From Stakelama sediminis (GTDB lineage Bacteria; Pseudomonadota; Alphaproteobacteria; Sphingomonadales; Sphingomonadaceae), in NCBI RefSeq assembly GCF_014199335.1, contig NZ_JACIJI010000002.1:1-64000 (forward strand): 64,000 nt of DNA, given 5' to 3'. Each line of letters starts with the position of its first letter. Position 1 is the stretch's first letter. Below, piece after piece: positions 19,516 through 28,356 of this stretch. The translations under genes and the position numbers were made by a program. Below the pieces are notes generated by a model. That model made no database searches, was not told the DNA's origin, and saw only the letters and a list, made by a program, of their open reading frames with translations.

Positions 19516-20943
19516 TTATCCCGCCGCGTCGACGATATCGCGCGCAAGTTGACTGCGCGAACGCCCATAAAGGAAATAGAGGATCAGCCCTCCGATATTC
19601 CAGATGACGAAGCGTACCAGCGTTTTCTCCGGCAGGCTGATCAGCAGATACAGGCATCCCAGTATCGCCAGCGTGCCGACCACATAGGGGGCCGGACAAC
19701 GGAACACGCGTTCCAGTTCCGGTGCGTTTCGGCGCAGCGCCATCATGCAGGCCCCGACGGCAATAAAGGCGAGTAGGGTTCCGGCATTGGCGAGTTCCGC
19801 AATTTCGCCCAGGCTGAAAAAGCCTGCTACCACCGCAACGAACAGACCGGTCATCGCGGTAATCAGGACAGGCGACCCGGTGCGTTTCGATACCTTTGCC
19901 AGACGGCGCGGCAACAGCCCGTCGCGTGCCATCACGAAGAAAATCCGGCTCTGCCCGTACATCATGACAAGGATGACCGAGGGTAGGGCGACCAGCGCGG
20001 CGCCCGCGACCAGATAGGCGGCGACCGGATGGTCAAGCACGCGCAGGACGAGCGCCAGCGGTTCCGCCGACCCGCCGAGTTCGACATAGGAAATCGCACC
20101 GACTGCGGCAAAGGCGACCAGAATATAGATGGAGGTGCATATCAGCATCGACCCGACAATGCCGATCTTCAGGTCGCGACCGGGATTGCGCGCTTCTTCG
20201 GCAGAGGTTGCCACCGCATCGAACCCGTAAAAGGCGAAGAACACAATCGCTGCTGCCGCCATGACGCCGCGCGTCTCTCCGTTAATGACGTGACTGCCGA
20301 AGCCATAGGGCATGAAGGGATGGAAATTGGATGCTTTGAACGCGGGCAGGGTCAGCGCCACAAATGCCGCGAGCGCGGTCAGCTTGATGATCACCAGAAT
20401 GATGTTGAGCGTCGCGCTTTCGCGGGTTCCGGCCATCAGCATGCCGGCGATGGCCAGTGCGACCAGAACGGCGGGCAGGTTGATGATGCCGCCTGCATGT
20501 GGTCCGGCGAGCAGGAGATGAGGAAGCGAAATACCCATCTCCTGCAACCAGCCGACCAGATAGCCGGACCAGCCGACCGCGACGGTCGAGCAGGCAAGCG
20601 AATATTCGAGGATCAGACTCCAGCCGACGACCCATGCGACCGTTTCTCCGGCTACCGAATAGGTGTAGGTATAGGCGCTGCCCGCTCGTGGGATCAGGGT
20701 CGCCAGTTCAGCATAAGCGAGCGCTGCACAGGCGCATACCACGCCTGCGACCAGAAAGGACAGAATGACCGCCGGCCCCGCACGATCGGCGCCGACCCCT
20801 GTCAGGGTATAAATACCGGTGCCGACGATGGCGCCGACGCCCAGTGCTATCAGATGTGGCCAGCTCAGCGTGGGACGGAGACGATGTTCGGTATCGACCT
20901 GCCCGCCATATTCAATCGGTTTAACCGGACCCAATATCCCCAA
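19516..20943 (-). CDS. APC superfamily amino-acid permease
   Basis: A protein of 475 residues with about 12-14 hydrophobic segments. The first is the APC signature IALGVGAIVGTGIYTLTG, followed by the CAT/YhdG-like ELATLIPRAGSAYTYTY. It moves amino acids across the inner membrane, here probably hydroxyproline, proline or small Hyp derivatives. The start is a TTG at 20943 with an excellent GGGAGGG 7 bases upstream; the next ATG is far downstream. It is third in a minus-strand operon: deaminase, epimerase, permease, D-hydroxyproline dehydrogenase. There is a 34-base gap to the epimerase gene. Confidence 0.9.
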   Translation of the reverse strand: MGILGPVKPIEYGGQVDTEHRLRPTLSWPHLIALGVGAIVGTGIYTLTGVGADRAGPAVILSFLVAGVVCACAALAYAELATLIPRAGSAYTYTYSVAGETVAWVVGWSLILEYSLACSTVAVGWSGYLVGWLQEMGISLPHLLLAGPHAGGIINLPAVLVALAIAGMLMAGTRESATLNIILVIIKLTALAAFVALTLPAFKASNFHPFMPYGFGSHVINGETRGVMAAAAIVFFAFYGFDAVATSAEEARNPGRDLKIGIVGSMLICTSIYILVAFAAVGAISYVELGGSAEPLALVLRVLDHPVAAYLVAGAALVALPSVILVMMYGQSRIFFVMARDGLLPRRLAKVSKRTGSPVLITAMTGLFVAVVAGFFSLGEIAELANAGTLLAFIAVGACMMALRRNAPELERVFRCPAPYVVGTLAILGCLYLLISLPEKTLVRFVIWNIGGLILYFLYGRSRSQLARDIVDAAG

Positions 20944-20977
20944 TGTGTCACCCTCCCTTTGGCGGTGGTATCGTTAA

Positions 20978-21976
20978 TCAGCTTACGGAAAAGCCTTTCC
21001 AGAATGCGTCCTCGCGGTCGATCCAGATGGTGTTGAATCCGGTGGCGATTGCAGAACCCTCAATCGACGGAATGATCGCGAATTTGCCGCCCAGTTCGGT
21101 TGCTTCTTCCACCCGCCCGGTAAACCGGCTGCCGATATAGCTGGCATGGACGAAGCGATCACCGACCGCGAGCCTGCCGCGTGCCACCAGTTGCGCCATG
21201 CGGGCGGAGGTGCCGGTGCCGCACGGGCTGCGGTCGATGGCGTTGTCGCCATAGAAGACGGCATTGCGGCCATCGGCGTCGGCATTGGAGGGGCGGTCGG
21301 TCCACATCACATGACTGACGCCGCGAATGCGCGGATCGACAGGGTGTATCGGCTCGACGGCTTCGCGCATGCGTTCGCGAACGACGCGACTGAGTGCGAT
21401 CAGGTCGGCCGCGCTGAAGGCGTCGAGTCCGGTATAATTGCCCTGCGGTTCGACGATTGCGTAGAAATTCCCGCCATAGGCGACATCGACGGTCAGCGGG
21501 CCCAGTCCGGGCACGTCGATTTCCACGTCCTGTTCGGCGAGATAGGACGCGACGTTGCGGAATCGCACGGAGCGCACCCGATTGCCCTCGGTCGTATATT
21601 CTGCATCCAGAATGCCTGCTGGCGTCTCAATGCGCAGACGTCCCGGCTCGCGCGGGGAGATCAGTCCGTTTTCCAGGCCGAACGTCACCATACCGATGGT
21701 GCCATGCCCGCACATCGGCAGGCAGCCGGAGGTTTCGATGAACAGGATGCCGATATCCGAATCCGGCTCGCTGGGCGGATACAGAAATCCACCCGACATC
21801 ATGTCATGTCCGCGCGGCTCGAAGCACAGCCCGGTTCGAATCCAGTCGAACCGGGCCATGAAATCCTGCCGTCGCTCGGCCATATTGGCCCCGTGCAGCA
21901 ACGGCGCACCACCGGCGACCAGCCGAACCGGGTTACCCGCGGTGTGGCCGTCGATGCAGAAAAACAGGTGGCGCAT
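20978..21976 (-). CDS. 4-hydroxyproline 2-epimerase (proline racemase family)
   Basis: A protein of 332 residues. Both catalytic cysteines of the racemase/epimerase type are present: C89 in MCGHGTIG and C252 in DRSPCGTGTS. Trans-3-hydroxyproline dehydratases of the same family carry a threonine in place of a cysteine, so epimerase activity is favoured. It converts trans-4-hydroxy-L-proline to cis-4-hydroxy-D-proline, the entry step of bacterial hydroxyproline catabolism, in the cytoplasm. The gene begins 5 bases after the deaminase stop. Family and active site are secure; proline racemase is an alternative that the neighbours argue against. Confidence 0.9.
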   Translation of the reverse strand: MRHLFFCIDGHTAGNPVRLVAGGAPLLHGANMAERRQDFMARFDWIRTGLCFEPRGHDMMSGGFLYPPSEPDSDIGILFIETSGCLPMCGHGTIGMVTFGLENGLISPREPGRLRIETPAGILDAEYTTEGNRVRSVRFRNVASYLAEQDVEIDVPGLGPLTVDVAYGGNFYAIVEPQGNYTGLDAFSAADLIALSRVVRERMREAVEPIHPVDPRIRGVSHVMWTDRPSNADADGRNAVFYGDNAIDRSPCGTGTSARMAQLVARGRLAVGDRFVHASYIGSRFTGRVEEATELGGKFAIIPSIEGSAIATGFNTIWIDREDAFWKGFSVS

Positions 21977-21981
21977 CGGAG

Positions 21982-22905
21982 TCAGACCATCTCAGTCTGT
22001 CTTTTGCTTGGCTGGGTGGCCCGGCATTGCTCGACCATCCGGGTGACTTCGGCGCGACGTTCGCCGGTCAGCGGCATCCGCGGCATGCGCACGCGCTCAC
22101 TGCCGCGTCCCATGATGGTTTCGGCCAGCTTGATCGATTGCACAAGATCATGCTCGGCATCGAGGTGCAGCAACGGCATGAACCAGCGATAGATTTCGCG
22201 CGCCTCTTCCCAGTTACCGGCATCGGCGGCTGCGACCAGACGTACCGATTCCTGCGGGAATGCGCTGGTCAGGCCGGAAACCCAGCCGCTTGCCCCCAAC
22301 ATCAGCCCTTCCAGTGCGACATCATCCAGCCCGGCCATCACCGCATAACGGTCGCCGAACCGGTTGAGGAGGTCTGTGAAGCGGCGCGTATCGGGCGCGC
22401 TTTCCTTTACGGCGACGATGTTGCTGACATCGGACAGCGCGTCGAGCGTATCGAAATCGACATTGACGCGATAGGCGGGCGGATTGTTGTAGAGCATGAT
22501 GGGAAGGCCGGTCGCTTCCGCCACCATGCGGAAATGGGCGGCCAGTTCCTCCGGTTTCGGCACATAAACCATGCCGGGCAGCAGCATTAGCGCATCCACG
22601 CCGATTTTTTCGGCGTCGCGGGCATAGGCAATCGCGGATTCGGTCGTAAATTCGGATACGCCGGCGACCAGCGGCGCACGGCCCTTCAGCGCTTCGACCG
22701 CACCGCTCAGCACCACGCGCTTTTCCTCAGCACTGAGCGAATTATTCTCGCCACAGGTGCCGAGCAGGATCAGGCCGTCGACGCCGTCATCGACCAGCGC
22801 CGTCTGAATTTTCTGGGTCGCATCGGTGTCGATCGAACCATCTTCCGCAAACTGGGTGGTTGCGGCGGGGTATACCCCCGTCCACAATGCCTTTGCCGCA
22901 CTCAT
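21982..22905 (-). CDS. DHDPS-family 1-pyrroline-4-hydroxy-2-carboxylate deaminase candidate
   Basis: A 307-residue TIM-barrel aldolase of the DapA/NAL family. The Schiff-base lysine is K167 in IVAVKESAPD, with Y139 in LYNNPPAYR; the usual GTTGE loop is GTCGEN. In hydroxyproline clusters this family deaminates 1-pyrroline-4-hydroxy-2-carboxylate to 2-oxoglutarate semialdehyde, fitting between the dehydrogenase and a semialdehyde dehydrogenase. The start at 22905 has GGAGGG about 9 bases upstream; the open frame extends to 23127 but without family sequence. First gene of the hydroxyproline operon, with operator copy 6 31 bases upstream. Other DapA-family lyases cannot be excluded from sequence alone. 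Confidence 0.85.
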   Translation of the reverse strand: MSAAKALWTGVYPAATTQFAEDGSIDTDATQKIQTALVDDGVDGLILLGTCGENNSLSAEEKRVVLSGAVEALKGRAPLVAGVSEFTTESAIAYARDAEKIGVDALMLLPGMVYVPKPEELAAHFRMVAEATGLPIMLYNNPPAYRVNVDFDTLDALSDVSNIVAVKESAPDTRRFTDLLNRFGDRYAVMAGLDDVALEGLMLGASGWVSGLTSAFPQESVRLVAAADAGNWEEAREIYRWFMPLLHLDAEHDLVQSIKLAETIMGRGSERVRMPRMPLTGERRAEVTRMVEQCRATQPSKRQTEMV

Positions 22906-22936
22906 GTAATGATGCCCTCCGTTGAATCTGACTTTC

Positions 22937-22949
22937 GTATACGATATAA
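22937..22949. promoter_or_regulatory. Operator copy 6, GTATA-CGA-TATAA, hydroxyproline operon / M24 peptidase
   Basis: Inverted repeat in the divergent gap, 31 bases upstream of the deaminase start (minus) and 71 bases upstream of the M24 peptidase (plus). It is placed to control the whole hydroxyproline operon and the peptidase together. Confidence 0.65.
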
Positions 22950-23020
22950 GATTGACCTCGACAATAGGTTTTTGAACGCAATCGTAAAGCCCGCAGAATT
23001 TGCGGATATGAGGAGATTGA

Positions 23021-24223
23021 ATGATACACGGGATCGGTGGATCGAGCGCGGAACGCGAACTGTCGGAAATTCGCCCTTGGACGGACTGCGCTCCGGCTCC
23101 TGACGAGCAGGAATATGCTGCGCGCATGGAGCGCGCGCGGCAACTGACACGCGATTGCGGGGCTGACGCAGTGCTGGTCGGCGCGGGGGAGAGTCTGCGC
23201 TATTTTACCGGGATTCCCTGGGGGGAAACGGAGCGGCTGGTGGCGATGTTGCTGCCGGTGACCGGAACGCCGATCCTGTTCGCACCGAATTTCGAACGCG
23301 GCACGCTGGAGGCCGACCTTGCGATCGAAGCGGACTTGCGCCTGTGGGAAGAGGATGAAAATCCCGCTGCGATGATCGCGGCCGCGCTTGGCGATATCGG
23401 GGCCGATACGCTGGCGATCGATCCGGCGATGAGCTTTCTGTTCGTGGACAGGATCGCGCGGGCAGCACCCTCCTGTTCGGTATGCGCTGCGGGTCCGGTG
23501 ATCGACGGATGCCGGATGTTCAAGTCGTCGGTCGAGCTGGCATTGCTGCAACAGGCCAAGTCGATGACGCTGGAGGTGCATCGCCGCGCGGCAAAAATCC
23601 TTCGGCCCGGCATTCGTGCGAGCGAGGTCGCGCGGTTTCTGGACGCCGCGCATCGTGCCATCGGTGCGCCGGGCGGCAACAGCTTTGTGATCGTGCAGTT
23701 CGGGCGCGCCACCGCCTATCCGCATGGCCTGCCCGGTGACGGGGAACTGGCCGAGGACGATCTGGTGCTGATCGACACCGGCTGCCGGGTGCATGGCTAT
23801 CACTCGGATATCACCCGCACCTATGCGTTCGGAACGCCGACCGACGAGCAGCGCACGATATGGGAACTGGAGCGCGAGGCCCAATATGCCGCGTTCGAAG
23901 CGGTCGAGCCGGGTAAGCCGTGCGAAGCGGTCGATGCCGCCGCGCGTGCGGTGATTGAAAAGGCGGGGCTGGGACCGGATTATCAGCTTCCCGGCCTGCC
24001 GCATCGTACCGGCCATGGCATTGGCCTTGCGATTCATGAACCGGCCTATCTGGTGCGCGGAGACACTACGCCACTGGCACCGGGCATGTGCTTTTCCAAC
24101 GAACCGATGATCGTCGTGCCGGACCGGTTCGGGGTGCGGCTGGAGGACCATTTCCACGTGACGGAGACCGGCGCGCAATGGTTTACCGAGCCGTCTCCGT
24201 CGATCGACCGGCCGTTCGGCTGA
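23021..24223 (+). CDS. M24 family X-Pro peptidase (prolidase/aminopeptidase P-like)
   Basis: A protein of 400 residues with a creatinase-like N-terminal domain (~35-170) and a pita-bread M24 domain. All five metal ligands are visible: D252 (LIDTG), D263 (HSDITR), H332 (TGHGIG), E361 (NEPM) and E375 (LEDHFHV). There is no signal peptide, so it is cytoplasmic. It cleaves X-Pro, or here plausibly X-Hyp, dipeptides that the S9 peptidase and permease would supply, releasing hydroxyproline. The ATG at 23021 is preceded by GGAG at a good distance. It is divergent from the hydroxyproline operon. Confidence 0.9.
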   Translation: MIHGIGGSSAERELSEIRPWTDCAPAPDEQEYAARMERARQLTRDCGADAVLVGAGESLRYFTGIPWGETERLVAMLLPVTGTPILFAPNFERGTLEADLAIEADLRLWEEDENPAAMIAAALGDIGADTLAIDPAMSFLFVDRIARAAPSCSVCAAGPVIDGCRMFKSSVELALLQQAKSMTLEVHRRAAKILRPGIRASEVARFLDAAHRAIGAPGGNSFVIVQFGRATAYPHGLPGDGELAEDDLVLIDTGCRVHGYHSDITRTYAFGTPTDEQRTIWELEREAQYAAFEAVEPGKPCEAVDAAARAVIEKAGLGPDYQLPGLPHRTGHGIGLAIHEPAYLVRGDTTPLAPGMCFSNEPMIVVPDRFGVRLEDHFHVTETGAQWFTEPSPSIDRPFG

Positions 24224-24250
24224 AGGTCAGTCACGAACTGTCTCAATATG

Positions 24251-24272
24251 CCTGCCGGATGGTTCCGGCAGG
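24251..24272. terminator. Hairpin between convergent M24 peptidase and Asp-box protein genes
   Basis: A perfect 8-bp stem (CCTGCCGG / CCGGCAGG) with a 6-base loop in the 60-bp convergent gap. It has no T run on either side, so it is a weak terminator candidate, possibly bidirectional. Confidence 0.45.
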
Positions 24273-24283
24273 CCAGGCCAGCT

Positions 24284-27028
24284 TCACGGGATCGGTTGAG
24301 GGGAAGGGCCTAACGCCCAGCCTTGCCGTCCTGCGATCTCCACGGTCTGCGCAAAATGACGGCCCGCAACATCGACCGTCAGCGCATAGCGTCCCGGCGG
24401 TTCGATCTGGTCGACAATCGGAGGCACCGGCTTGTCGCCATAGGCGGTGCAGTTGCTCTCGTCCGGAGTGGGCGGCGCTTTGCGCATGTCCCAGGCAACG
24501 GTGTTGATACCTGCCTTGCCCGGTCCTTTCAGGTTGGCGACCGTTTTACCGTTTGCGTCCTTAATTATCAGCGCTGCGCCGGACGGGGCGGGCACCTTCA
24601 GATAATAACGGATCATCATCGCCGAGGGCGGATTCGGCGTGACGAGATGGTTGTCGCCGAACAGATAGTCGTTTGCACCGAAGCACCAGTGGATGCGCTG
24701 GGTGGCGGGGCGGGTGTCGAACAGATGGGCATTGCTGGCCGCAACTTCAGGCGTGAGTTGCTCCAGCGCGTCGATATTGGTGATCCAGATGCCGCGGCCA
24801 TAGGAGCCGAGGACCAGATCGTGGCTGCGATGCTGCACCTTGATGTCGAAAACCGGAATATTCGGCATATTGTTGTTCATCTTCGCCCAATGGCCGCCGC
24901 CGGTGCGGGAGACAAACACGCCCTGATCGTTGCCGACGAAGATCAGGTCGGGATTGAACGGGTCTTCATAGACCACATCGATCGGCGCGTCGGGCAGGGT
25001 ATCGGCGATAGAGCGCCAGGTCTTTCCATAATCGTCGGTGCGGTAGAGATAGGGGTGGAAGTCGTCGAACTTGTACCCGCTTTTCGATACATAGGCGCGC
25101 CCGGCGACGAAATGCGATGCCTGAACGCGGGTGACATAGCCGTCGCGGCGCGCGCCGAGCGCGGTCAGCTTCGCCGTCATGTCGATCCAGTGACCACCGT
25201 CGTCGGGCGTCATCTGCACATTCCCGTCGGCGGTGCCGGCCCAGATCACCCCTGCCTTCACCGGCGATTCAGAGATGGTGGAAATGGCGAACCACGGAAT
25301 CCCGCCGGGCAGGCCCGCTTCGGATTCGCGCATGATCCTGTCGGCGGGATGGGTGCTGAGATCGGGGCTGATCGCCTGCCAGCTATTGCCGCGATCGGTC
25401 GAGCGCAGCAGCATCTGCCCGCCGGTGTAAAGCGTCTTCGGATCGTGCGGCGACAACACCATCGGCGGTGTCCATAAGAAGCGATAGGGCGGCTGCCCCC
25501 TGGGTGCCCTGGGCTGGATATTGGTCTCATAGCCGAGCTTCTGATCGAGCCGGGTGTGGCCGCCATATTCGCGCGTCATATAAACCCAGCGGCTGTCGGT
25601 GGGATCGACTGTAATCCATTCGCCGTCCCCGTCGCTCAGCGCCTGCCAGTCGCGCGGGGAAACGCCGAAGCGCATCGGGCTCTGTGACGGCCCGCGCCAG
25701 TGCTCATGGTCCTGAATGCCCGCGTAGATATTATAGGGCCGGTCGTTATCGACGCTGATTGTGTAGATCTCGTTCACCGGGATGGTGTTGTACGCCTTGC
25801 TGGTCTTGCCGCCGTCATAAGAGACCGCCAGCCCGCCGTCGCTGCCGGTCAGCATATGTTTCGAATTTTCCGGATCGAACCATAGCGTGCGGAAATCGCC
25901 GAACATCTTCTCCATGATCGGACCATGCCAGGTTTTGCCGCCGTCGAACGATTGCTTGAACGGCTCGCCGGTGACGATGATGTGATCGGGGTTGTTCGGA
26001 TCGACGCGGATCTGGGTGAAATAATAGGGGCCTTTCGGCATCACATTGACGTCGGGCGGGTTCATCTTGCGCCAGTGCGCGCCCCCGTCGTCGGTGCGAT
26101 AGATTTCGCCCATTGTCGAAACCTTGTCGTCTGGGCCGATTGGTTTGGTGGTGTTGGCGTTGTCGATCACCGCATAGACGATGTTCGGATTTTTCGGATA
26201 GAGCGACAGGCCGATGCGGCCGATCCTCCCGCCCGGCAGGCCGCCCGCGAGCCGGTGCCAGGTTTTGCCGCCATCGCTGGTTTTATAGATGCCGCTGCCG
26301 GGGCCGCCCTCCACCAACTGCCAGGGCAGGCGCGTTTTTTCATAGGTGGCGGCGTAGAGGACGTCCGGGTTCTTCGGGTCCATTATCAGATCGATCACCC
26401 CGATGTGATCGTTGATATAGAGCACCTTCTTCCACGTCCTGCCGCCATCGGTGGTGTGGAACACCCCGCGTTCGGCATTATCCGAATAGAGATGCCCCAT
26501 CGCTGCGACATACACATTGTTCGGATCGCGCGGATCGATGCGGATACGCGCGATATGCTGTGTGTCGGTCAGGCCCATATGCTGCCATGTCCTGCCTGCG
26601 TCGAGCGACCTGTAGATGCCGTCGCCCGCGAACGAACTGCGGGAGGTGAAGGCATCGCCGGTGCCGACCCATATGTCGCGAGGATTGGAATGAGCCAGCG
26701 CGATGGCACCGATCGTCAGCTTGTTCTGTTTGTCGAATAATGGCGTGAAGGTCGTACCGTGGTCCGTCGTCTTCCACAGCCCGCCGGTCCAGAAGCTGAC
26801 ATAGATGGTGTTGCGATGGGCCTTTGCCGGGCTGTCGGGTACCGCGATGTCGGAGACCCGCGCGCTCATCCGGAACGGCCCGATATTGCGGTATTGGAAA
26901 GAGGAGAGGAGGGGTGTGTCGCGCTGCGCCACCGGTTTTTGCGGGGGCGGTGCGGCGATCGCGCACGTCAGGGCGATTACCGTTAGAGACGCTGAACCAG
27001 TCAGCAAGGACGCCATGCCCCATTTCAT
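24284..27028 (-). CDS. Secreted BNR/Asp-box (VPS10/sortilin-like) beta-propeller protein 1
   Basis: A protein of ~914 residues with a signal peptide, then repeated Asp-boxes of the form S-x-D-x-G-x-T-W (SLDAGRTWQH, TTDGGRTWKK, TSDGGKTWHR, SFDGGKTWHG, STDRGNSWQ, RTDDYGKTWRS), i.e. one or two large beta-propellers as in sortilin/VPS10 and GH74-like proteins. A small beta domain closes the C-terminus. Databases often label such proteins 'glycosyl hydrolase', but no catalytic residue can be assigned here. The start at 27028 has GGGGGAGA upstream; the open frame continues to 27076. Controlled by operator copy 7. A paralogue lies at 28394. A substrate-binding or peptide/glycan-processing role in this locus is inference. 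Confidence 0.82.
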   Translation of the reverse strand: MKWGMASLLTGSASLTVIALTCAIAAPPPQKPVAQRDTPLLSSFQYRNIGPFRMSARVSDIAVPDSPAKAHRNTIYVSFWTGGLWKTTDHGTTFTPLFDKQNKLTIGAIALAHSNPRDIWVGTGDAFTSRSSFAGDGIYRSLDAGRTWQHMGLTDTQHIARIRIDPRDPNNVYVAAMGHLYSDNAERGVFHTTDGGRTWKKVLYINDHIGVIDLIMDPKNPDVLYAATYEKTRLPWQLVEGGPGSGIYKTSDGGKTWHRLAGGLPGGRIGRIGLSLYPKNPNIVYAVIDNANTTKPIGPDDKVSTMGEIYRTDDGGAHWRKMNPPDVNVMPKGPYYFTQIRVDPNNPDHIIVTGEPFKQSFDGGKTWHGPIMEKMFGDFRTLWFDPENSKHMLTGSDGGLAVSYDGGKTSKAYNTIPVNEIYTISVDNDRPYNIYAGIQDHEHWRGPSQSPMRFGVSPRDWQALSDGDGEWITVDPTDSRWVYMTREYGGHTRLDQKLGYETNIQPRAPRGQPPYRFLWTPPMVLSPHDPKTLYTGGQMLLRSTDRGNSWQAISPDLSTHPADRIMRESEAGLPGGIPWFAISTISESPVKAGVIWAGTADGNVQMTPDDGGHWIDMTAKLTALGARRDGYVTRVQASHFVAGRAYVSKSGYKFDDFHPYLYRTDDYGKTWRSIADTLPDAPIDVVYEDPFNPDLIFVGNDQGVFVSRTGGGHWAKMNNNMPNIPVFDIKVQHRSHDLVLGSYGRGIWITNIDALEQLTPEVAASNAHLFDTRPATQRIHWCFGANDYLFGDNHLVTPNPPSAMMIRYYLKVPAPSGAALIIKDANGKTVANLKGPGKAGINTVAWDMRKAPPTPDESNCTAYGDKPVPPIVDQIEPPGRYALTVDVAGRHFAQTVEIAGRQGWALGPSPQPIP

Positions 27029-27090
27029 CGTACCATCTCCCCCGAAGATCGTCGCACGCGGGCGAATGCGCCGCATGTTTCAAGATTGAT

Positions 27091-27103
27091 GTATATCGTA
27101 TAC
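27091..27103. promoter_or_regulatory. Operator copy 7, perfect GTATA-TCG-TATAC, before Asp-box protein 1
   Basis: Perfect inverted repeat of both half-sites. It is 62 bases upstream of the start at 27028 on the minus strand, in the gap behind the imino-acid reductase gene. Confidence 0.68.
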
Positions 27104-27197
27104 TAATGTCAATGGCGTTATCGGGCGTAGGTGCGACAGGGCGCTGACGGATGATCCTTTTGCTGTCGGGGGAGCCGTTGCAATCGGCTGGTCGAGG

Positions 27198-28220
27198 TCA
27201 GTCGAGCAGCGCCAGCAAGTCTGCATAAAGCGCTTTTGGCAATGTGACACCGCCGCGTTCAAGCGACCTCTCACGCGCTTCGAAGCGGCGTTGCGACGGC
27301 AGGCGGGCACCTTGTCCGGTAATGCCCGAGAACAATGCTTCGGCCCGTTGCAAATGGGTGGCGGTGGCGTCACCCAGAAACCCAGCCGGATCGATCGCGA
27401 TGATCAGTTCGCCGCCGATGGGCGACGAGCCGGCGCCGTCATCAGCCGCGAGCGATTCCGCGCTGGTCATGTCGCCGATAAGCGGCCCCGCAATCAGCTC
27501 GATCATCGCCGAAAGCGCGGAACCTTTATGCCCGCCAAAGGTCAGCATTGCGCCCGCCATCGCGGCGGCGGGGTCAGTGGTCGGCTCGCCATTTGTATCG
27601 ACACCCCATCCTTCGGGAATCGGCTTGCCCGCGCGGCGGTGCAGCTCAATCTCTCCGCGTGCGACGGCGCTGGTCGCGAAATCGAAGACGAACGGCCATG
27701 GACCCGGCCTTGGCCAGCCGAACGCAATCGGATTGGTGCCGAACAACGGCCTGGTTCCCCCTGCCGGTGCCACCCAGGCATGGCTGGGCGTGCAGGCCAG
27801 CGCAACCAGCCCTTGCGCGACTATCGCTTCGATTTCCGGCCATAGTGCGGCGAAATGCACGCAGTTGCTGATCGCCATCGCGCCGATGCCGCAGGCGCGG
27901 GTCTTTTCGATCAGCAGCGGCAGCCCGCGTTCAAAGGCGAGCTGCGCATAGCCGCCGCGCGCATCGACACGCGTCAGGGCGGGGGTAAGGCTGGTTGCCA
28001 TCGGTTCGGCGTCGGCAACGACCTTGCCGGTAGCAAGAGTCGCCGCACAGACGATCAGTCGATAGGCGCCGTGGCTTGCACAGCCGTCGCGTTCCCCAGC
28101 GACGATCGTTCGGGTCACCGCCTCGACATGGTCGGGCGACAAGCCACGGTGACGCAGGATGCTGCGTGAAAGATCCTCAAGTTGTCCGAAGGACAGGAAC
28201 GGCGACGGGTCATTGATCAT
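27198..28220 (-). CDS. Ldh2/MDH2-type imino-acid (1-pyrroline-2-carboxylate) reductase
   Basis: A protein of 340 residues of the Ldh2/malate-lactate dehydrogenase 2 fold, which is unrelated to Rossmann dehydrogenases and uses NAD(P)H. Visible features are SHGAYR near residue 49, NCVHFAALWPEIE in the active-site region and GTNPIAFGWP. HFAALW is typical of the DpkA-like piperideine/pyrroline-2-carboxylate reductases rather than of malate dehydrogenases. It would reduce 1-pyrroline-2-carboxylate to L-proline, a step in trans-3-hydroxyproline or D-proline use, which are also released from plant proteins. AGAGG lies 8 bases before the ATG. No operator copy of its own is seen; the gap to the divergent Asp-box protein 2 holds copy 8. 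Substrate inferred from family and context. Confidence 0.82.
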   Translation of the reverse strand: MINDPSPFLSFGQLEDLSRSILRHRGLSPDHVEAVTRTIVAGERDGCASHGAYRLIVCAATLATGKVVADAEPMATSLTPALTRVDARGGYAQLAFERGLPLLIEKTRACGIGAMAISNCVHFAALWPEIEAIVAQGLVALACTPSHAWVAPAGGTRPLFGTNPIAFGWPRPGPWPFVFDFATSAVARGEIELHRRAGKPIPEGWGVDTNGEPTTDPAAAMAGAMLTFGGHKGSALSAMIELIAGPLIGDMTSAESLAADDGAGSSPIGGELIIAIDPAGFLGDATATHLQRAEALFSGITGQGARLPSQRRFEARERSLERGGVTLPKALYADLLALLD

Positions 28221-28356
28221 CGACAGGCCTCTGATCGTTGGGAAATTGGCTGCGGCAGGTGCGGTCAGGCGTACTGAACCGGTGGCTCCGAAGCCGTGCG
28301 GGTTGATGAAATTTCCTCAAAAAAACGCAGTAGGCTTGAGGATTGCTCGATATTAA

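Noticed and set aside
22868..22882. GTATACCCCCG near the deaminase start
   Set aside because: Half-site only, inside coding sequence, no mirrored half.
22787..24178. A 463-codon open frame antisense to the M24 peptidase and deaminase genes
   Set aside because: It mirrors well-supported genes on the other strand, has arginine/histidine/glutamine-rich composition typical of antisense GC-rich frames, and no recognisable domain.
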